From Embiotoca jacksoni (lineage: Eukaryota; Chordata; Actinopteri; Embiotocidae), in contig JAKOON010000012.1 in assembly GCA_022577435.1 (NCBI GenBank), forward strand, positions 10,657,412 through 10,721,411: 64,000 nt of DNA. Reading direction: 5' to 3'. Below, in pieces: positions 23,301 to 36,710 of this stretch. Positions within the stretch are counted from its first letter, which is position 1; each line of letters opens with the position of its first letter. Under the pieces are notes generated by a model, which saw only the letters and a program-made list of their open reading frames with translations, searched no databases and was not told where the DNA came from. A program made the translations under genes and the position numbers.

Positions 23301-26300
23301 TCTGCTCTACGCTCAGGAACAATCACTCATGATTAGTCTGTACAGACAGCATGATTACCCGCATCACTCATCAGCCCAATGGAAACCTTGGGAAGCATTT
23401 TGCTGCTTCTCCTGAAAACATCACATTCATGGCAGTGAGTACAGAGTGTAGACAGTTTAAAGTGGAGTTGTTATTGTGTTTTTGTAACAGGACGCAGTGA
23501 TGATGATGATGCATGTTTGACTCTTTCGCACGAGATAAGAATCAGCTGCTTATGATTGATTTAATCGTTAATATATTGATTCATTGGCTTCTATTAATTG
23601 TATTGTCATTTATATATAGTTATATGTTGCTGCTGTTACAAGTGTATGTGTTTTACATCTTCTGTCGAGTTGCAATAATATCAGCCAGGAAAATTCACCA
23701 CTCCTGAAAGGTCAGACAATAAAGGAAGACATAGTGAGTTTTATCTTGACATTTTACTTCCCGCATCTTTCCATGTATATACAGTATTACACAGATGAGA
23801 AACTACGAGGAAACAGGTTTGCTCAAGCATGTTTTAAGTTATCTGTTTGTTCTGCAGCTGTCAGGGCTGAAACGTAGTGTAGAGCTGAGCCTCTGCTAGC
23901 TGTCACATTGCATCAATATTTAACAATCACACAGATATATATCAGTCTGCCCCGTTCAATCTTTAATTCCTGTTATCGTCAGACTCATTGAAAGACAAAG
24001 ACTTCTATAAATACATTAGAGCATTTTCTGTGTGGTCTATCATGTTATTGTTTCACCACAGCGATGTCTCGTTGTTGGTCAACAGCTGTGTGAGGGTGAC
24101 CTTTCACTGTTATTGATGCTCCTCTGTAGGACAGACAAAATAAGTGTCAGTGACAGAGAACTAGTAAATCAATAGAAGGAAAAGACTGAAGCAGATGAAG
24201 ACAGAAGGCTGCCTTTCTTTCACAGCACTGAGACTGTACCGACAGCAACCTGCGTTATTTTGGACTTTGGGATAAAGTCAGGATTTTGTAAACCAAATAT
24301 GGTGTGGCAAATGAAAACTGAATGTGGGAAGTGTCAACAGAGCACAGTCAGTAACTGCTGCAGTGACAGAACCACTTAGACATAAACAAAAGCGCCATGT
24401 CATGTTGTCGTTGCCTTATTTCATGTTTTACATTTGTCAGCAAAAAAAAAAAGCTATTTTCTTGTGACACTATGTACAATTAAGCGTTATTAATTTGTGG
24501 CGAAGTCACCGATGCCCCGCTGTGGTATTATGCAGTCATGGTGCACAACTGAGCGGCCCATGCTGTGGCCTGAAAATCTGTGTCACCACCGAGATGTCTG
24601 CTCACTTGTAGAGAAACACACATCAAAACTGAATAATTATTTTAAAGAATAATTAAGGTTGAGAGAGATATGGATAACTGCAGCACGTTTACATCATACC
24701 AGACTGTTCAAGTCGTGGATATAAATAATCAATACACTGTTGGTATAATATTTGCAATAAAGATTAATTACCCCAGAGGTATGTTTAAAAGTGAGGATTC
24801 AGGGGCAGGAATATGGAAATTCTTTCTGGGGTGAAGTCATTACAGTGCTCATGTCCATCAGGACCATGAGAGAAGGCCTTGGTGCCTATATTTCCATTGT
24901 TGGCATAAATATATCATTTTGCGACCCTGTGTCCTAGAAATAGAATTGAATTATTTTCCCCACATACATTATGGTGCCCAGAGGCAACTTTTTTAAGTAC
25001 TTTTGTTAAGGCTAGAAAAGATGGTGGTTTCACAACAACACAAACAGACTGAATTCCTAACAATCATGTGGTTAAACTAAACCAAAAAAAAACCTATTAT
25101 TTTTATTTCCACCTGAAACAATACCCAAATTCAGTCAGCAACAATTGGAAGGCCAAATTGAAAAACCTTGCAGTCCATGGATAAGCAGCACTTGTGAGAA
25201 TTTTGAAATACAAAAAGGTCCCTCGTCCCCAAGCTGATATTTGAAAAACACCAGTAAAAATGGAAAATTCACTTCCACCTACTCAAAATTCAAGAGACTC
25301 TAGTCAACTCTAATGCTGTTGAATCTGTTCTGCAATTCAACAACAACAACAACCAAATTTGATGCAAAAGAAATGAAGGACAACGATGCTACACCCATTT
25401 TAATCACGGTAGTATTAAGGAACCTCTCCATTGAGTGTGCCAATCTTCTCTACATGATGGGGGGTTGTGATTTTATATCAGATAATACGACCTGGACCAG
25501 TGCAGTGCAGTGACTGCCAGGGTGGGAAGGGTTAATAATGCTGGAGTAGATATAAGCCAGTAATGCAATACTGGATGGTTAATATTGACAAAACACAAAA
25601 TGAATACATTATCAGTGAACATTTTTCTGATATGTTCACAGCATTTTCTCAGTATGTTAATAGAAAATAAATCTGGTCAGCATTACATTTCCTTCAGAAC
25701 ATTTTTGCTGTTGGAGAGTAGTCTTCTGTTTATAAAGATATTTTTTTCATCAGCATTGAGGGTATTTTTTTTAAGTCAGAGAGGGTCCAGTGACAATATA
25801 AATAATGCTGTGAAGTGCCATCCCTTTTATTAACTAATATTTAATATTCAGCCTTCTCCGTGCCTCAATCATTTTCATAGAGACCCTGTTGAGAATAAGA
25901 TTCACGCATACTTTAGTCACACTGCTGCCATTTTTCCTCTGCACAAGGTTTTTGTGCTAATAATTGAACTGTGGAAAAGAGAGAATATACAATTTCAGGA
26001 AACCACAAAGACCTGGTTATCAGGCTTTTGATAAGTCTGCAAACTTGCTGTCAGCACAGCCTGGCAATCATTTCAATTATTTGTGTAGTGCCACAGTGTC
26101 GTTGGAGAGGTGTAGGCTTCCACTGCACTTTGTGTTTGTAGCTTTTTTTACCTCATAAGAAGTGAACAGACATAAATACAGACCTTAGACGTGAGTGATA
26201 TTTAAATGTAAAAAATATACGTAGAGTCGGTTGACTGGTTAATGGGAAAATTAATTAGTCACACTAATAGGGGTTATCACTTTGCCTCTGATTGCAAAGC

Positions 26301-27115
26301 TACTGATGCTTGCCAAACCCATTTAGCATTTTCTTTTTTTTCCTTTCTTCACATTATTGAGGTAATAAATCCTTGTGCAAACTAAACTCTTCACAGAAGA
26401 CCTGCCCTGCTATGATAGCTGTGACTGTCAGGTCTGTAGCTGCTAAATCAAAATCTGAGATGTTATTTTCCTGTTTTTTTTTCTTTTTCTTTTTTTTCAC
26501 AGCAGTACTCTGCAGTAATGGGTGGAGGTTCAGCAGTTTCAGCTGACAATTAGTTATGCAACAGCAATTTATCTGAGCCTTGGACTTGATTAGTTTTCTG
26601 ATTTCCGTCTGGCGGAGGCAGCCAGCACAGTTTCTGATATGACAAGACAGAGGCAGCATGCACTGATTGAAAATATAACTAACACACATTGTGTCAGTCA
26701 TTAAATAAACAGACTTTTCCAGACAGCTGCCTTTAGAAATAAGGCAAGGGTAAAGCGAACACGCTTTATTCATTGTTTCTGTTCGAGGGGAAATGATGTC
26801 ATGGGATGATGACTGGATGGAGGCAACAAAGGTCTACATCTACTCTTTAAATATTTCATTTTGTAAGTTTCTTCTCCCCAGCCAATTTTTAGGCAGCTCA
26901 TTTTATGAGAGTGCAGTTACTCATCGCTGTCATCCACTGAAGGGTTATGTGTGATGGCAGAGCCTCTGTCCTTGACCCATACAAAGCCAAATTGTCTCAC
27001 TGTTTTCTGTCTGTTACTGCCAAGAATGCTACTTATACATGATAAATAATTGGCTGTGCAGAGCTGAGATGAGCACTGATGCAGCAAGCCGATATTCATA
27101 TTCAGTCTGTGTTGT
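20331..27115. other. Intergenic upstream of oprd1, no gene recognised
   Basis: AT-rich, with short homopolymers and no exon I could support. The minus ORF at 21764-21952 (Ser/Thr/Pro-rich) ends near a donor-like AAGGTAAAG but has no acceptable acceptor. No RNA gene was seen. Distal oprd1 promoter elements could lie here. Confidence 0.5.
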
Positions 27116-27467
27116 CCATCCATCCATTATCTATACCCACTTTATCCTGAACAGCGGTCATGGGGGAGGGGGGCTGGAGCCTCTCCCAGCTCACTTTGGG
27201 CAAAGGCAGGGTACACCCTGGACAGGTCGCCAGTCTATCACAGGGCCAACACTTATAGACAGATGGAAACAGGCAATTTGTAGAATCACCAATTAACTTG
27301 AGGTGCATGTTTTTGGATGGTGGGAGGAAGCTGGAGTACCTGGAGAGAACCCATGCAGGCACATGGAGAACATGCAAACTCCACACAGAAAGGCCCAGAC
27401 CCAGATATGAACTTGGAACCTTTTCACTGTAAGGCGACAATACTAACCACTGCACCACTGTGCCCCC
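27116..27467 (-). mobile_element. RTE-like LINE 3' fragment, 5'-truncated
   Basis: The left edge carries CCATCCATCCA, which is the (TGGA)n tail of the element read on the minus strand. It is followed by phrases typical of very common fish interspersed repeats: TACACCCTGGACAGGTCGCC, ACATGCAAACTCCACACAG and AACCACTGCACCAC near the right end. This structure fits the 3' portion of a teleost RTE-type LINE of the Expander/Rex3 kind. No coding domain remains. The family name is from memory. Confidence 0.55.
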
Positions 27468-29692
27468 TTAGTCTGTATTGTATTGATTAAAAAAAAAAGG
27501 CTTGAGGGGAAAAAAAAGAGAGGGTATAAGTGAATACACAGTGTGAAATGAAGATTTATGTTTTCAACACAAAAAGAAGATTGTAATTGCTGCAGCCTGC
27601 AGTACATACAATAATTCAAGGCTGCCAGCAGGTGGTTGTAGTCTGGTTTGAAAAAGTCAGTCTGGTTGTAAATACATTCTAAATGTCTGTCTAATTAGTC
27701 AGATGTTTTGTTATTGGACAACTATTAATTTAATACACTTTATCTTTAACACAGGTAATTCAGGTGTGCTGCACGTTCAGATAACAGAGAAAATCTTTAT
27801 GTAAATCTTTGTGCTGCCACCTGTAGGTTTTTACAGCGTGTTTGTCCTCAACATTCAGGACTCCACGCACACAGGTTCATCTCACTAACACAGCGACTGC
27901 CCTTATTATTGTTACTGTCACTGCACAATCTCCTTGAGGGTCACCAGATGTCTGCACTAATTCAAAGTGAAGGTGTGGTATAGGGGTGGGCGTCAGATAG
28001 GTGTGAAATGAGATGGAAGAGAGTACAATGTATTTGAGCACTGTTGGTTGACGATTCTCAAACACATACACACAAACACAGACACTCACAAACATGTACA
28101 AAACGCAGTTATTACCTGAAAAAATACAACTCGCACGATAGAACATGTGCGGAGGGAAAGGCTTAAGTAACACGGCAAAGATCTCATCTGAATATACACA
28201 CACAACTGTGGCAGATGATCATCAGCTTTCTCTGTGACTCATTAAAACCTGCCAAAAGAGTGAAAATGGATCTGACTTTCATCTGTCCTGATGCCGATGC
28301 ACCAGCACCAACTTTTAAAAGTTTTATAATTTAATACAAGAAGTGTTCAAGAATCTGTTAAAGTTGAAGTGTAGAGACATTTTTTGAAGCTTTTTTGTCT
28401 GATATAAACTTAAAGCCATAACATGAGCTAACGTACATCTTATTTAACATATTTCTGGATTTTTGGAAATGGAGATGGAATTTTTAACACTGTTATTGAT
28501 ATAACAAGTGACTATTACTGCAATATTTTTCATAAAAATATTTAATAAAATATTGATAGTGGAATTGTGAATGTTCAGGTTTACTCTCTGTTTGAGTGGG
28601 TGTTGTCAAATTTGGATTTAACCTTTTATTCTTAAGTGTAATCCTAAATTCCTGATACTGTTTTAAAACATCCCCGCACTGAGATTTCTTCAGTTGGTGG
28701 GCGGTATGTCCTCTGCAGTTGACCCATTTTAACATGTACTTAATTGGTTAATTGGTTGTAAAAATAAAAGTACTACAGTTTGGCCTCTAACCAGTTTGTA
28801 AATGTGGAGTCATTAAAAATTAGTGACATTCGGAAATTGTTGTCTTTTTGTGATGTTTGTGGAGGAGCAAATATTTGATCCCTTTTGAAAGAGTGCCTAC
28901 AGATAGAGTAAGAACACCTGTTTTCAATCAGTTATCCAACAAAAATATGAATAGATGTAATATCTTTCTGTGGAAAAATTAACTACACCCTTACTATTGT
29001 TTTTTATAATTATGCACCGGACCCTTACTTTGGCTCAGAAATTTCTGACCAGTCTTTTATGTAAAGTTGCTTCAGCGTGTTCAATGTATCAAGTTCCACT
29101 GAATTGAGGAGTGAAATATGGAGATGAATCAAGGCAACAAAGGAGAAATATTGATCAGGCCAACTGGCAGAAACAAAAAGATAATGACTTCAGGATAACA
29201 AAAGGCTGAGAGAAGAAATAGAGGCAAAGACTATGAGGTGATGAACAGCAGCAGCTAGAGATGAATTTGAGTTCAGATTTTTAAAGAAGATTGACAGAAA
29301 AGTGCATTTACACTCGGTGGAAAGGAGAGAATAGACTGTAGGATTGTAAGGACCTCACTTATTGTGACAAAAAAAAAAAATCTAAATTGGTCAAACGTGG
29401 TTGTCAAGGAAACAGTGGCTAATCTTCATATGAAATCCCCCTGAATGGGTACAGCACTCCTATAATTCTGTTGTCTCCTGGGAGGTCTGCTGCTTTCACT
29501 GTGACATCTGGAGGATAAGGACACACGCTGAGATGTTTACTTCAGCATTCAGCCAGCAGGGACACTGCATGGTGAATGTGTGGAGATGAAAGCTATTATT
29601 TAGCTGAAACCCACCTGAAAGCTTTCTCAACAAAATGATGAAATTAAATAAAAGGTTGTCTGTAGCCCACAGGGGCACTTTGCTTTTAGGCA
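27468..29692. other. Intergenic, no gene recognised
   Basis: AT-rich single-copy-looking sequence. ORFs such as 27877-28203 (minus) and 28493-28735 (minus) lack domain signatures. Confidence 0.5.
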
Positions 29693-29900
29693 AGGCAAGA
29701 CATGGCAAGTTTATTTGTATAGCACATTTCAACAACAAGGCGATTCAGAGTGCTTCACATAAAGCCATTAAAAGCATCAAAACATCAGGCAAAAGAAAAG
29801 GACATTTAAAAACAATTAAGAACATTGATTAAAACATTAAAAACAGTCATTAAAACATTAAGCAAGCTAAAAAAAAAAAAAAAAAAAAAATAGGATAAAA
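29693..29900. repeat. Fish interspersed repeat fragment
   Basis: Begins GGCAAGGCAAGACATGGCAA and includes GTTTATTTGTATAGCACATT and GCGATTCAGAGTGCTTCACA, phrases found dispersed in many teleost genomes, then AAAACATTAA repeats and a 20-base poly-A run. A similar TTTTTATAGCACTTGATCT remnant occurs near 43375. The family is not named with certainty. Confidence 0.45.
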
Positions 29901-29951
29901 GTTACAGTGCAGGTTACAGATATCACGTTCACAAGAATGTAATGGACTGAT

Positions 29952-30066
29952 GGGACAGATTTGAGGTCACACTGACCTTTGACCCCTAAAATCTAATCAG
30001 TTCACCTTTGGGACCAAGTTAATGTTTTTGCCAAATTTTAAGAAATCCCTTCAAGACTTTCCTGAG
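29952..30066 (-). repeat. Solo unit of the AGGTCA-type tandem repeat
   Basis: Read on the minus strand this matches one monomer of the array at 54627-55765: a TATCTCAGGAAAG start, an AATTTGGCAAAAAC middle, a GAACTGATTAGATTTT segment, then GGGGTCAAAGGTCA. It shows that the repeat is dispersed in the genome. Confidence 0.6.
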
Positions 30067-30067
30067 A

Positions 30068-30107
30068 TATTCTATTCTATTCTATTCTATTCTATTCTAT
30101 TCTATTC
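30068..30107. repeat. (TATTC)n pentanucleotide microsatellite
   Basis: Eight perfect TATTC units between the solo AGGTCA-type unit and a following purine-rich repeat. Confidence 0.95.
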
Positions 30108-30600
30108 ATAAGGTAGGAGGGAAAAACTCCTCTTTCAGGGAGAAAAACCTCCAGCAGAGGGAAGGAAAAACTCCCTCTTAACAGGAAGAAACCTCCAGCA
30201 GAACCAAGGTCAGAGGTGGGCGGCCATCTGCCTCGACCGGTTGGGGTGAGAGGGGAGCAGAGAGAGAAAAGGACAGCATAGAGATACAAGAGAAGAACTG
30301 TTGGTGGAGTCGACAATTGCAGAGCAGAGACATGTAGCTCCATGACGGGACATCTCCAAAAGAAAGAATAGAAACCACGCGAGCGAGGGAACTGAATGGA
30401 GACAACAGACAATAAGCAAAAACTATGGGAGAGAAAAAGATGGTGAGGTATGAGTCTATCGAGAGTTAAAAAGTAGGAGGAAAGAAAAGAAGCTCAGCGC
30501 GTAACGAGGTCCCCCAGCAGCCTCGGCCTATAACAGCATAACTAAGGGTTGGTTCAGGTCCACCCGAGCCAGCCCTAGCTATAAGCTTTATCAAAAAGGA
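30108..30600. repeat. Purine-rich fish interspersed repeat
   Basis: Contains near-duplicated phrases GGGAAAAACTCC and AGAAACCTCCAGCAGA and the phrase GGCGGCCATCTGCCTCGACC, which recur in many teleost genomes, followed by GAGAGGGGAGCAGAGAGAG. Antisense Ser/Leu/Pro-rich ORFs here (30092-30419) are products of the composition. Its class is unknown to me. Confidence 0.4.
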
Positions 30601-31760
30601 TATCATGTTTCTGAGAATGGGACAGACAACCTGGAAATCATAAAGCCTGTCATCAGCATGGAGGCATGAAGTAAAGACAACAAAATTTGCAGCATGGACA
30701 GGACAGAAGGGTTGATGTTACAGCTGCTCCACCATGTTAACAATATTCCCTGGTGTAAAAAAAATTAGTTGGACAGAATTCAAATTGAGTCACAGCTCAC
30801 ACCTATAATCAACTGAAACTAAGCCAGTGAGCTGAAGAAGAAGCAGTGGCCTTCACCAGTTAGGAGGGCAGTTGAAGGTAGAGGACGTCAAGAAAGCAGA
30901 AGATGAGAAATAGATAACGACTCAAGGGGAAGCTAGATATACGGAGGAGATTCAACTATATAAATAAAATACATTTTAGAGAGGAATTGTCGTCGAGACC
31001 TTCACTGTCCATGCAGAAAGCTTCAGGTCCTTACGTCATTATAATTACATTCGTGTCGCCTCTGATGGTTACTGACATTTGCGGCTGATTAAATGCCAGG
31101 GTGCCATTCAGCCTCAACAATGTCTCCTTATTAACACAGAGCAGGCTCAGTACGCAAATTGGTACTGTACTGGCTGGTACTGTTGCACAGGTTTGTCAGC
31201 AGTCCCATTCTGCCTCCATCTTAAGCTACATCGTTGGCACACCTCAATAATTCAACCTTTTTTTTTTAGATAATTTCAAACTGGGAGGAATAGGTCTGGT
31301 TCTAGAGTCATTGGTCTCTCAATCAGAGAGCTTGATTACAACCAAACGGTCTAAAACAGGATGGGGGAAATACAGAGCGCAGGAAGCAGTTCCCAAGACC
31401 GGAGTGACATATAGCTGGGTTAAACTCTGGAGAGAGGAGAGGGGATTGTGTGATCGAGTTTCTGCAAATCTAGGATTGACAGAATGTGCCAGAACAATAA
31501 ACATAAAATGATAAGATGAAACTTTGATGATGAATGCGGAGAAACTGGGTTGATGCAGTATCAGATAGTGACATGGAACAGACAAGAGAAAAATAACATT
31601 AATATTTTATTCCAGCAATGTCAACAGCACAATAAGTGCATGAATAAAACAAGATAAATAATTGGTGGCTTGAAAATGTACCAACATATTAATTCTGTGC
31701 TAGAAGCAAAAGAAGAAATAAATTATCACCTAAGATTTGATGTGAAAGTTATGGAGGATA
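30601..31760. other. Intergenic, no gene recognised
   Basis: No exon or RNA gene supported. It ends at the TA target site of the Tc1-like element. Confidence 0.5.
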
Positions 31761-32820
31761 TACAGTGCCTTGCACTGGTATTGACCCCCCTTGGCGTATT
31801 TCTTTTTTTGTTGCCTTACAACCTGGAATTAAAATTGATTTTTGGGGGGTTTGTATCATTTGATTTACACAACATGCCTACCACTTTGAAGACGCAAAAT
31901 ATGTTTCATTGTGAAACAAACAAGAAATAAAACAAAAAAAACAGAAAACTTGAGCGTGCATAACTATTCACCCCCCCAAAGTTAATACTTTGTAGAGTCC
32001 CCTTTTGCAGCAATTACAGCTGCAAGTCTCTTGGGGTATGTATCTATAAGCTTGGCACATCTAGCCACTGGGATTTTTGCCCATTCTTCAAGGCAAAACT
32101 GCTCCAGCTCCTTCAAGTTGGATGGGTTCCGCTGGTGTACAGCAATCTTTAAGTCATACCACAGATTCTCAATTGGATTGAGGTCTGGGCTTTGACTAGG
32201 CCATTCCAAGACATTTAAATGTTTCCCCTTAAACCACTCGAGTGTTGCTTTAGCAGTATGCTTAGGGTCATTGTCCTGCTGGAAGGTGAACCTCCGTCCC
32301 AGTCTCAAATCTCTGGAAGACTGAAACAGGTTTCCCTCAAGAATTTCCCTGTATTTAGCGCCATCCATCATTCCTTCAATTCTGACCAGTTTCCCAGTCC
32401 CTGCCGATGAAAAACATCCCCACAGCATGATGCTGCCACCACCATGCTTCACTGTGGGGATGGTGTTCTCGGGGTGATGAGAGGTGTTGGGTTTGCGCCA
32501 GACATAGTGTTTTCCTTGATGGCCAAAAAGCTCAATTTAACTAATTACGTGACTTCTGAAGGTAATTAGTTGCACCAGATCTTATTTAGAGGCTTAATAG
32601 CAAAGGGGGTGAATACATATGCACGCACCACTTTTCCGTTATTTATTTTTTCGAATTTTTTTGAAACAGGTTATTTTTTTCATTTCACTTCACCAATTTG
32701 GACTATTTTGTGTATGTCCATTACATGAAATCCAAATAAAGATCAATTTTAATTCCAAGTTGTAAGGCAACAAAATAGGAAAAACGCCAAGGAGGGTCAA
32801 TACTTTTGCAAGGCACTGTA
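31761..32820. mobile_element. Tc1/mariner-like DNA transposon, internally deleted
   Basis: Inverted ends begin CAGTGCCTTGCA (from 31763) and finish TGCAAGGCACTG (to 32818), flanked by TA at both sides, the target duplication of this superfamily. The inner inverted repeat continues, for example GCCTTACAACCTGGAATTAA on the left against its complement TTAATTCCAAGTTGTAAGGC near 32750 on the right. The length is about 1056 bp against roughly 1.6 kb for intact fish Tc1 elements. The missing part is the front of the transposase gene. The element could move only if a transposase were supplied in trans. Confidence 0.95.
31985..32533 (-). pseudogene. Tc1-like transposase, N-terminal half deleted
   Basis: The retained C-terminal part reads ELFGHQGKHYVWR, then KHGGGSIMLWGCFSSAGTGK, QQDNDPKHTAKATLEWFKGK, WPSQSPDLNPIENLW and ends at a stop near 31982. 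Asp and Glu of the DD34E catalytic triad are present with 34 residues between them. The first catalytic Asp and the paired helix-turn-helix DNA-binding domains are absent: coding similarity stops abruptly near 32535, followed by stops. The product cannot be an active transposase. Confidence 0.9.
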
Positions 32821-35800
32821 GAAGCATCATGTACTATAATATATTATCAGTGTGCAGAGAAGGTCACTATTGACTATTGAATGAGGGAAGATTTAACTGC
32901 AGCCAGTACAGCAGCTGATTGCAAGCTGCCTGTTTTCCTTCAAAAAACAATGTTGAAGGTAAAGTGTTGGATGGGAGAAGGACGGCAGAAATTAAAGCCC
33001 TCATTAGATCCCTATTGAGTGACAACTGACGGCGTTTGGGAGAAACAATGCAGCTAGATTAGTTAGCCAATAGAACAGAAGTGAGGATGAACACCTCCTC
33101 TCACCCGGCTCCTCTGCAATAACAGAGGACCAAGAGGAACATTGAAAACATTGTCTTCCCGTTAGCAACCAGGCTCTAATCTACCTGCAACCAGATATTG
33201 TTGGCTCTACATAGATGAGATGTATCATCTGATTGTAGGGACTGAGTTTTAAACAAGGTTGTGTCACGAGGATCCATTAATAGTCCTTGTGTCATCAGAA
33301 ACCATGTCACATTAAGAACATCTTCTCTCTTGTGAAAGGAGACACAGACATCCCAACGTGTGTAATAAACCTGACTTGTGAGGACGTGCAAAGAAAAGTG
33401 AGACTGACTGATGTGCTGAATTTCTGTAAAAATCTGAAATCATAATGGCAAACACATACAGCTAAAGGCACATTTTTATGTTAATATTGACATCTAACTT
33501 AAACCGCTGGCTGCAGTTCTTTCCCTTTTCCTGCTCTTGTGAAAAGTCTGTCAGTGTTTCACCTTCTCAATGCTCAATGACTCCTTGTCAACAGGAAGAG
33601 GAGAGGGGAGAAAGATTTCCATGACAATGGCTTCAGCCTCATTATAATTGATAATAGTGGTGTTGAGCACTGTGAAATGGGAATGACATGTTGGCCATCA
33701 TTCAGCAGCATTTGTACATTTAAATTTGGGTTGTTTGTATTTAAAGGTCTCATTTAATTTTCTTAACCAAACAGCTGCAACTGGAAAAGGTGACTTCATA
33801 GGCAGACTTATTTTTTTGTCTATTTAAAATTCGTACGTTAGATGTGATGACAATGTTTCTGTTGGATTGATCACCATGAAATTCGGCACAAATATGATGA
33901 TCTTCCCCCCTCCGGGGTCAACCCTATAGACTTTGATGATTTTAGACCCCATCAAATGTTGGCATGCGCACAAATTTTTCAATTAATCCATGTGTTGTTC
34001 TGGAAAAGGGTCGGTAACGCAACAGTGAAAGAGGGACCAGCATGGGGATTGGCCATTAATAGAAAAAGAAAAAAAAAAGAAAATGACGACCAAAAAAAAA
34101 TAAAATAAAAACATAGCACACAAACACCTGCCCTCCCCAATTTCTCCTGAGTGAAGTAAACCGGTCTGCTGTCTTCCAAAACCTTTTATACCCTGTCACC
34201 TGCTGGGTGTGGCCAATCAGAGAGGGCACTTTGAGCCAGGTGGAATCAATCTGTCCTTGTTTAGAGCCAATCTGGAGGCACTCGAATACATCTACCTTCA
34301 CAGGAGACATAATCAGAACATAAGTATTGTTGAGGAAATTGCTAAACAAATAAATATGTCCTTCTTTGGAAATAAGTAACATTACAGCAGAAAAAAACAA
34401 TCCCCCATAAAGACATTTTAAAGGCTAGTTGATTTCTTACATGAGGTCAGGTAATTAAATTCCTCCAGAAAACCTGTGTGAGCAGAGAGACAAAAAAAAA
34501 AGTGAACAAACATTTGACTGTCCCCAGCTCATATAAATGTTGATCAAATGAGGGAGAGGAATGTTTGCCTTCCTTTCAGCATTTACTAAAAAAAAGTGAA
34601 GGAAATTACACGAGGAATGTAGAAAATAGGCTTCATGACAACATGTGTCTAAAGTCTGACTGTGTTTTCAAATTTCTTGCATCAGATTTTATTGATGTCT
34701 TGTATTGTTTTGTGTCTACTGCTTCTTTCTCTCCTGTCTAGTGAATGGTTTAGTTCTTTATTTACTGCCCTCAGATAGTTCCTGATTGTCTTTATGTTTT
34801 AAGTCCTCAGTCATTAGATAAACATGTATTTCCACTAATGTATCTTGACAAACTGCTCGCCTGAAGGCCCTATCTCTTTGATGAAGTGGAAATGAGTTTT
34901 TCCCACACCCTGGACCTGTTGCACAGTTGTAGAGAAAACAGACAGATCTCAAATGTGCCTTGTAAGCATTAAAGATATCTAATTTTAACTTGTGCATCTC
35001 TGTGGGCTCTGTTGGTTAAAAACAGACAATATGAAGTTGATGCAGCAGGTTCTCTATTCTACTTTACATGAGGGAACATTATGATTTGCAGGACTTTATG
35101 GAGCTCAGTTATTTAAGGCAGCCCCAATAATAAATAATTTAAAAAAAAAAGCCAGCATAATGAACATAATGAAGAAAATGCAAAGACACAATGACAGAGC
35201 AAGAAAATCGGGCCACGTCTGGAACATCAACATTTTCCTCAGACGCATAATTTAAGATATGATGGAAAAACTCTACATGACTAATATTACAATATTATTC
35301 CAATGAAAATTTAACTTCTATAGCCTCTGCCATTTCAATAAACGACATCAATCACGTCACAATTAATGAACTCGGGGCTTACTGAAAATTTTGAGTTCCG
35401 GCATTGCAAATACCACAAGAGTTGGTAGGCAGTTGGTGGGCTTAGACTTTGCATTCACTAAATAAATGAATTCTCGAGCAAAGAAGTCAGGTGTATATTC
35501 AAGAAATAAAAATCCCATCAGAGTCTGACAGTTCTCAACATCAAATGCATTTCATACCACGTCTCATTAGCAAAGACAGTGAGACAGATGTGTTTATTTG
35601 AAAGTGGGGGACTGAGAACGAGGCAGTCAGCTCCACGTGTCCAGACGTATAGATCAGTCATTCCCTCTCTTCCTCAGCACTGTTTCCTTACAGTTTAAGG
35701 CGTCTTTCAGCCGAGATGCTTTCATCAGCCTCAACAGCGATTAAGAAGAACATTTAACATTTTACGCCAACTCACAAGGTTGTTAACAAGACTGGAAACA

Positions 35801-36680
35801 CTAAGTATTGAAATTACTGAAATGCTCCTAATTTCTATTGCTACATGTTTATGTCCCTTTATTTTTAACAATGCGAGGAGCAGATTTAGTTTTAGTTTAA
35901 AATTGAGCAAAGGGGATGCAACTAATGCAGTAAAAATGTTCAAACATTTTGTTTTTTGGATGTTTTTTTTAATTGGGCACTATCTTCTGAAGAAAATGAT
36001 CTAATGCAGCCTACAAAAAACAGTCACTCACTTTGTTATAGTTTAATTTAAGAGCATCAGAAGCTTTTCAGAAGATAAGACAGTCACAGAGGAGAAAAAA
36101 AAACCAGCAGGTGCCCAGAATTCAGGATGGCACAGTTTCAAAGGGTGAAGACAGTTTGGATGCTTTAGAGACGGTAGACGTTAAAAATTTAAAAAAAAAA
36201 CTTCACAGGGAGATTATCTTTCCTTGCAGCAGGTTGGCACCACTGCTTTTAAGAGGCAATGTAAGAAAGAAATAAGATTATAGGGCTCAAAGTCGAGGCC
36301 TTTGCCTGCATGAGCGCTTGCTATATTCACTAAGTTCTACAAACTGGGGAAAAAAAGAGTCACAACAGTCTGCAGCAGATCTTCCTACAAGTGGATGCTG
36401 TTTATCTCAGAATTTAAGAAATATTGTATGATATTTTAAATGGCTTGTTATTGTGTGTTTGTTCTCTAAAAACTTTGACTTTTAGCTCTCTTTGTGAACT
36501 AGTGTAGAAAAGCCTATATGTACAATTTTAAGGTACTTTCCTTTTTCATTGTACTTTATACTTCTACTACAGTAGTCCAGGGGGAACATACTGCTTCTAC
36601 ACTGCATCCATATGACAGAAATCGTGAGTAACCAGCTTGCGTAATATGATGTATTGTTATTGATTGACTACCCCATTATG
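32821..36680. other. Intergenic, no gene recognised
   Basis: AT-rich. A short phrase near 33876 (ATGAAATTCGGCACAAATAT) resembles a dispersed fish repeat. No coding exon supported. Confidence 0.5.
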
Positions 36681-36710
36681 AATTACAAAAGAGTTTACTT
36701 CATGTTACTT

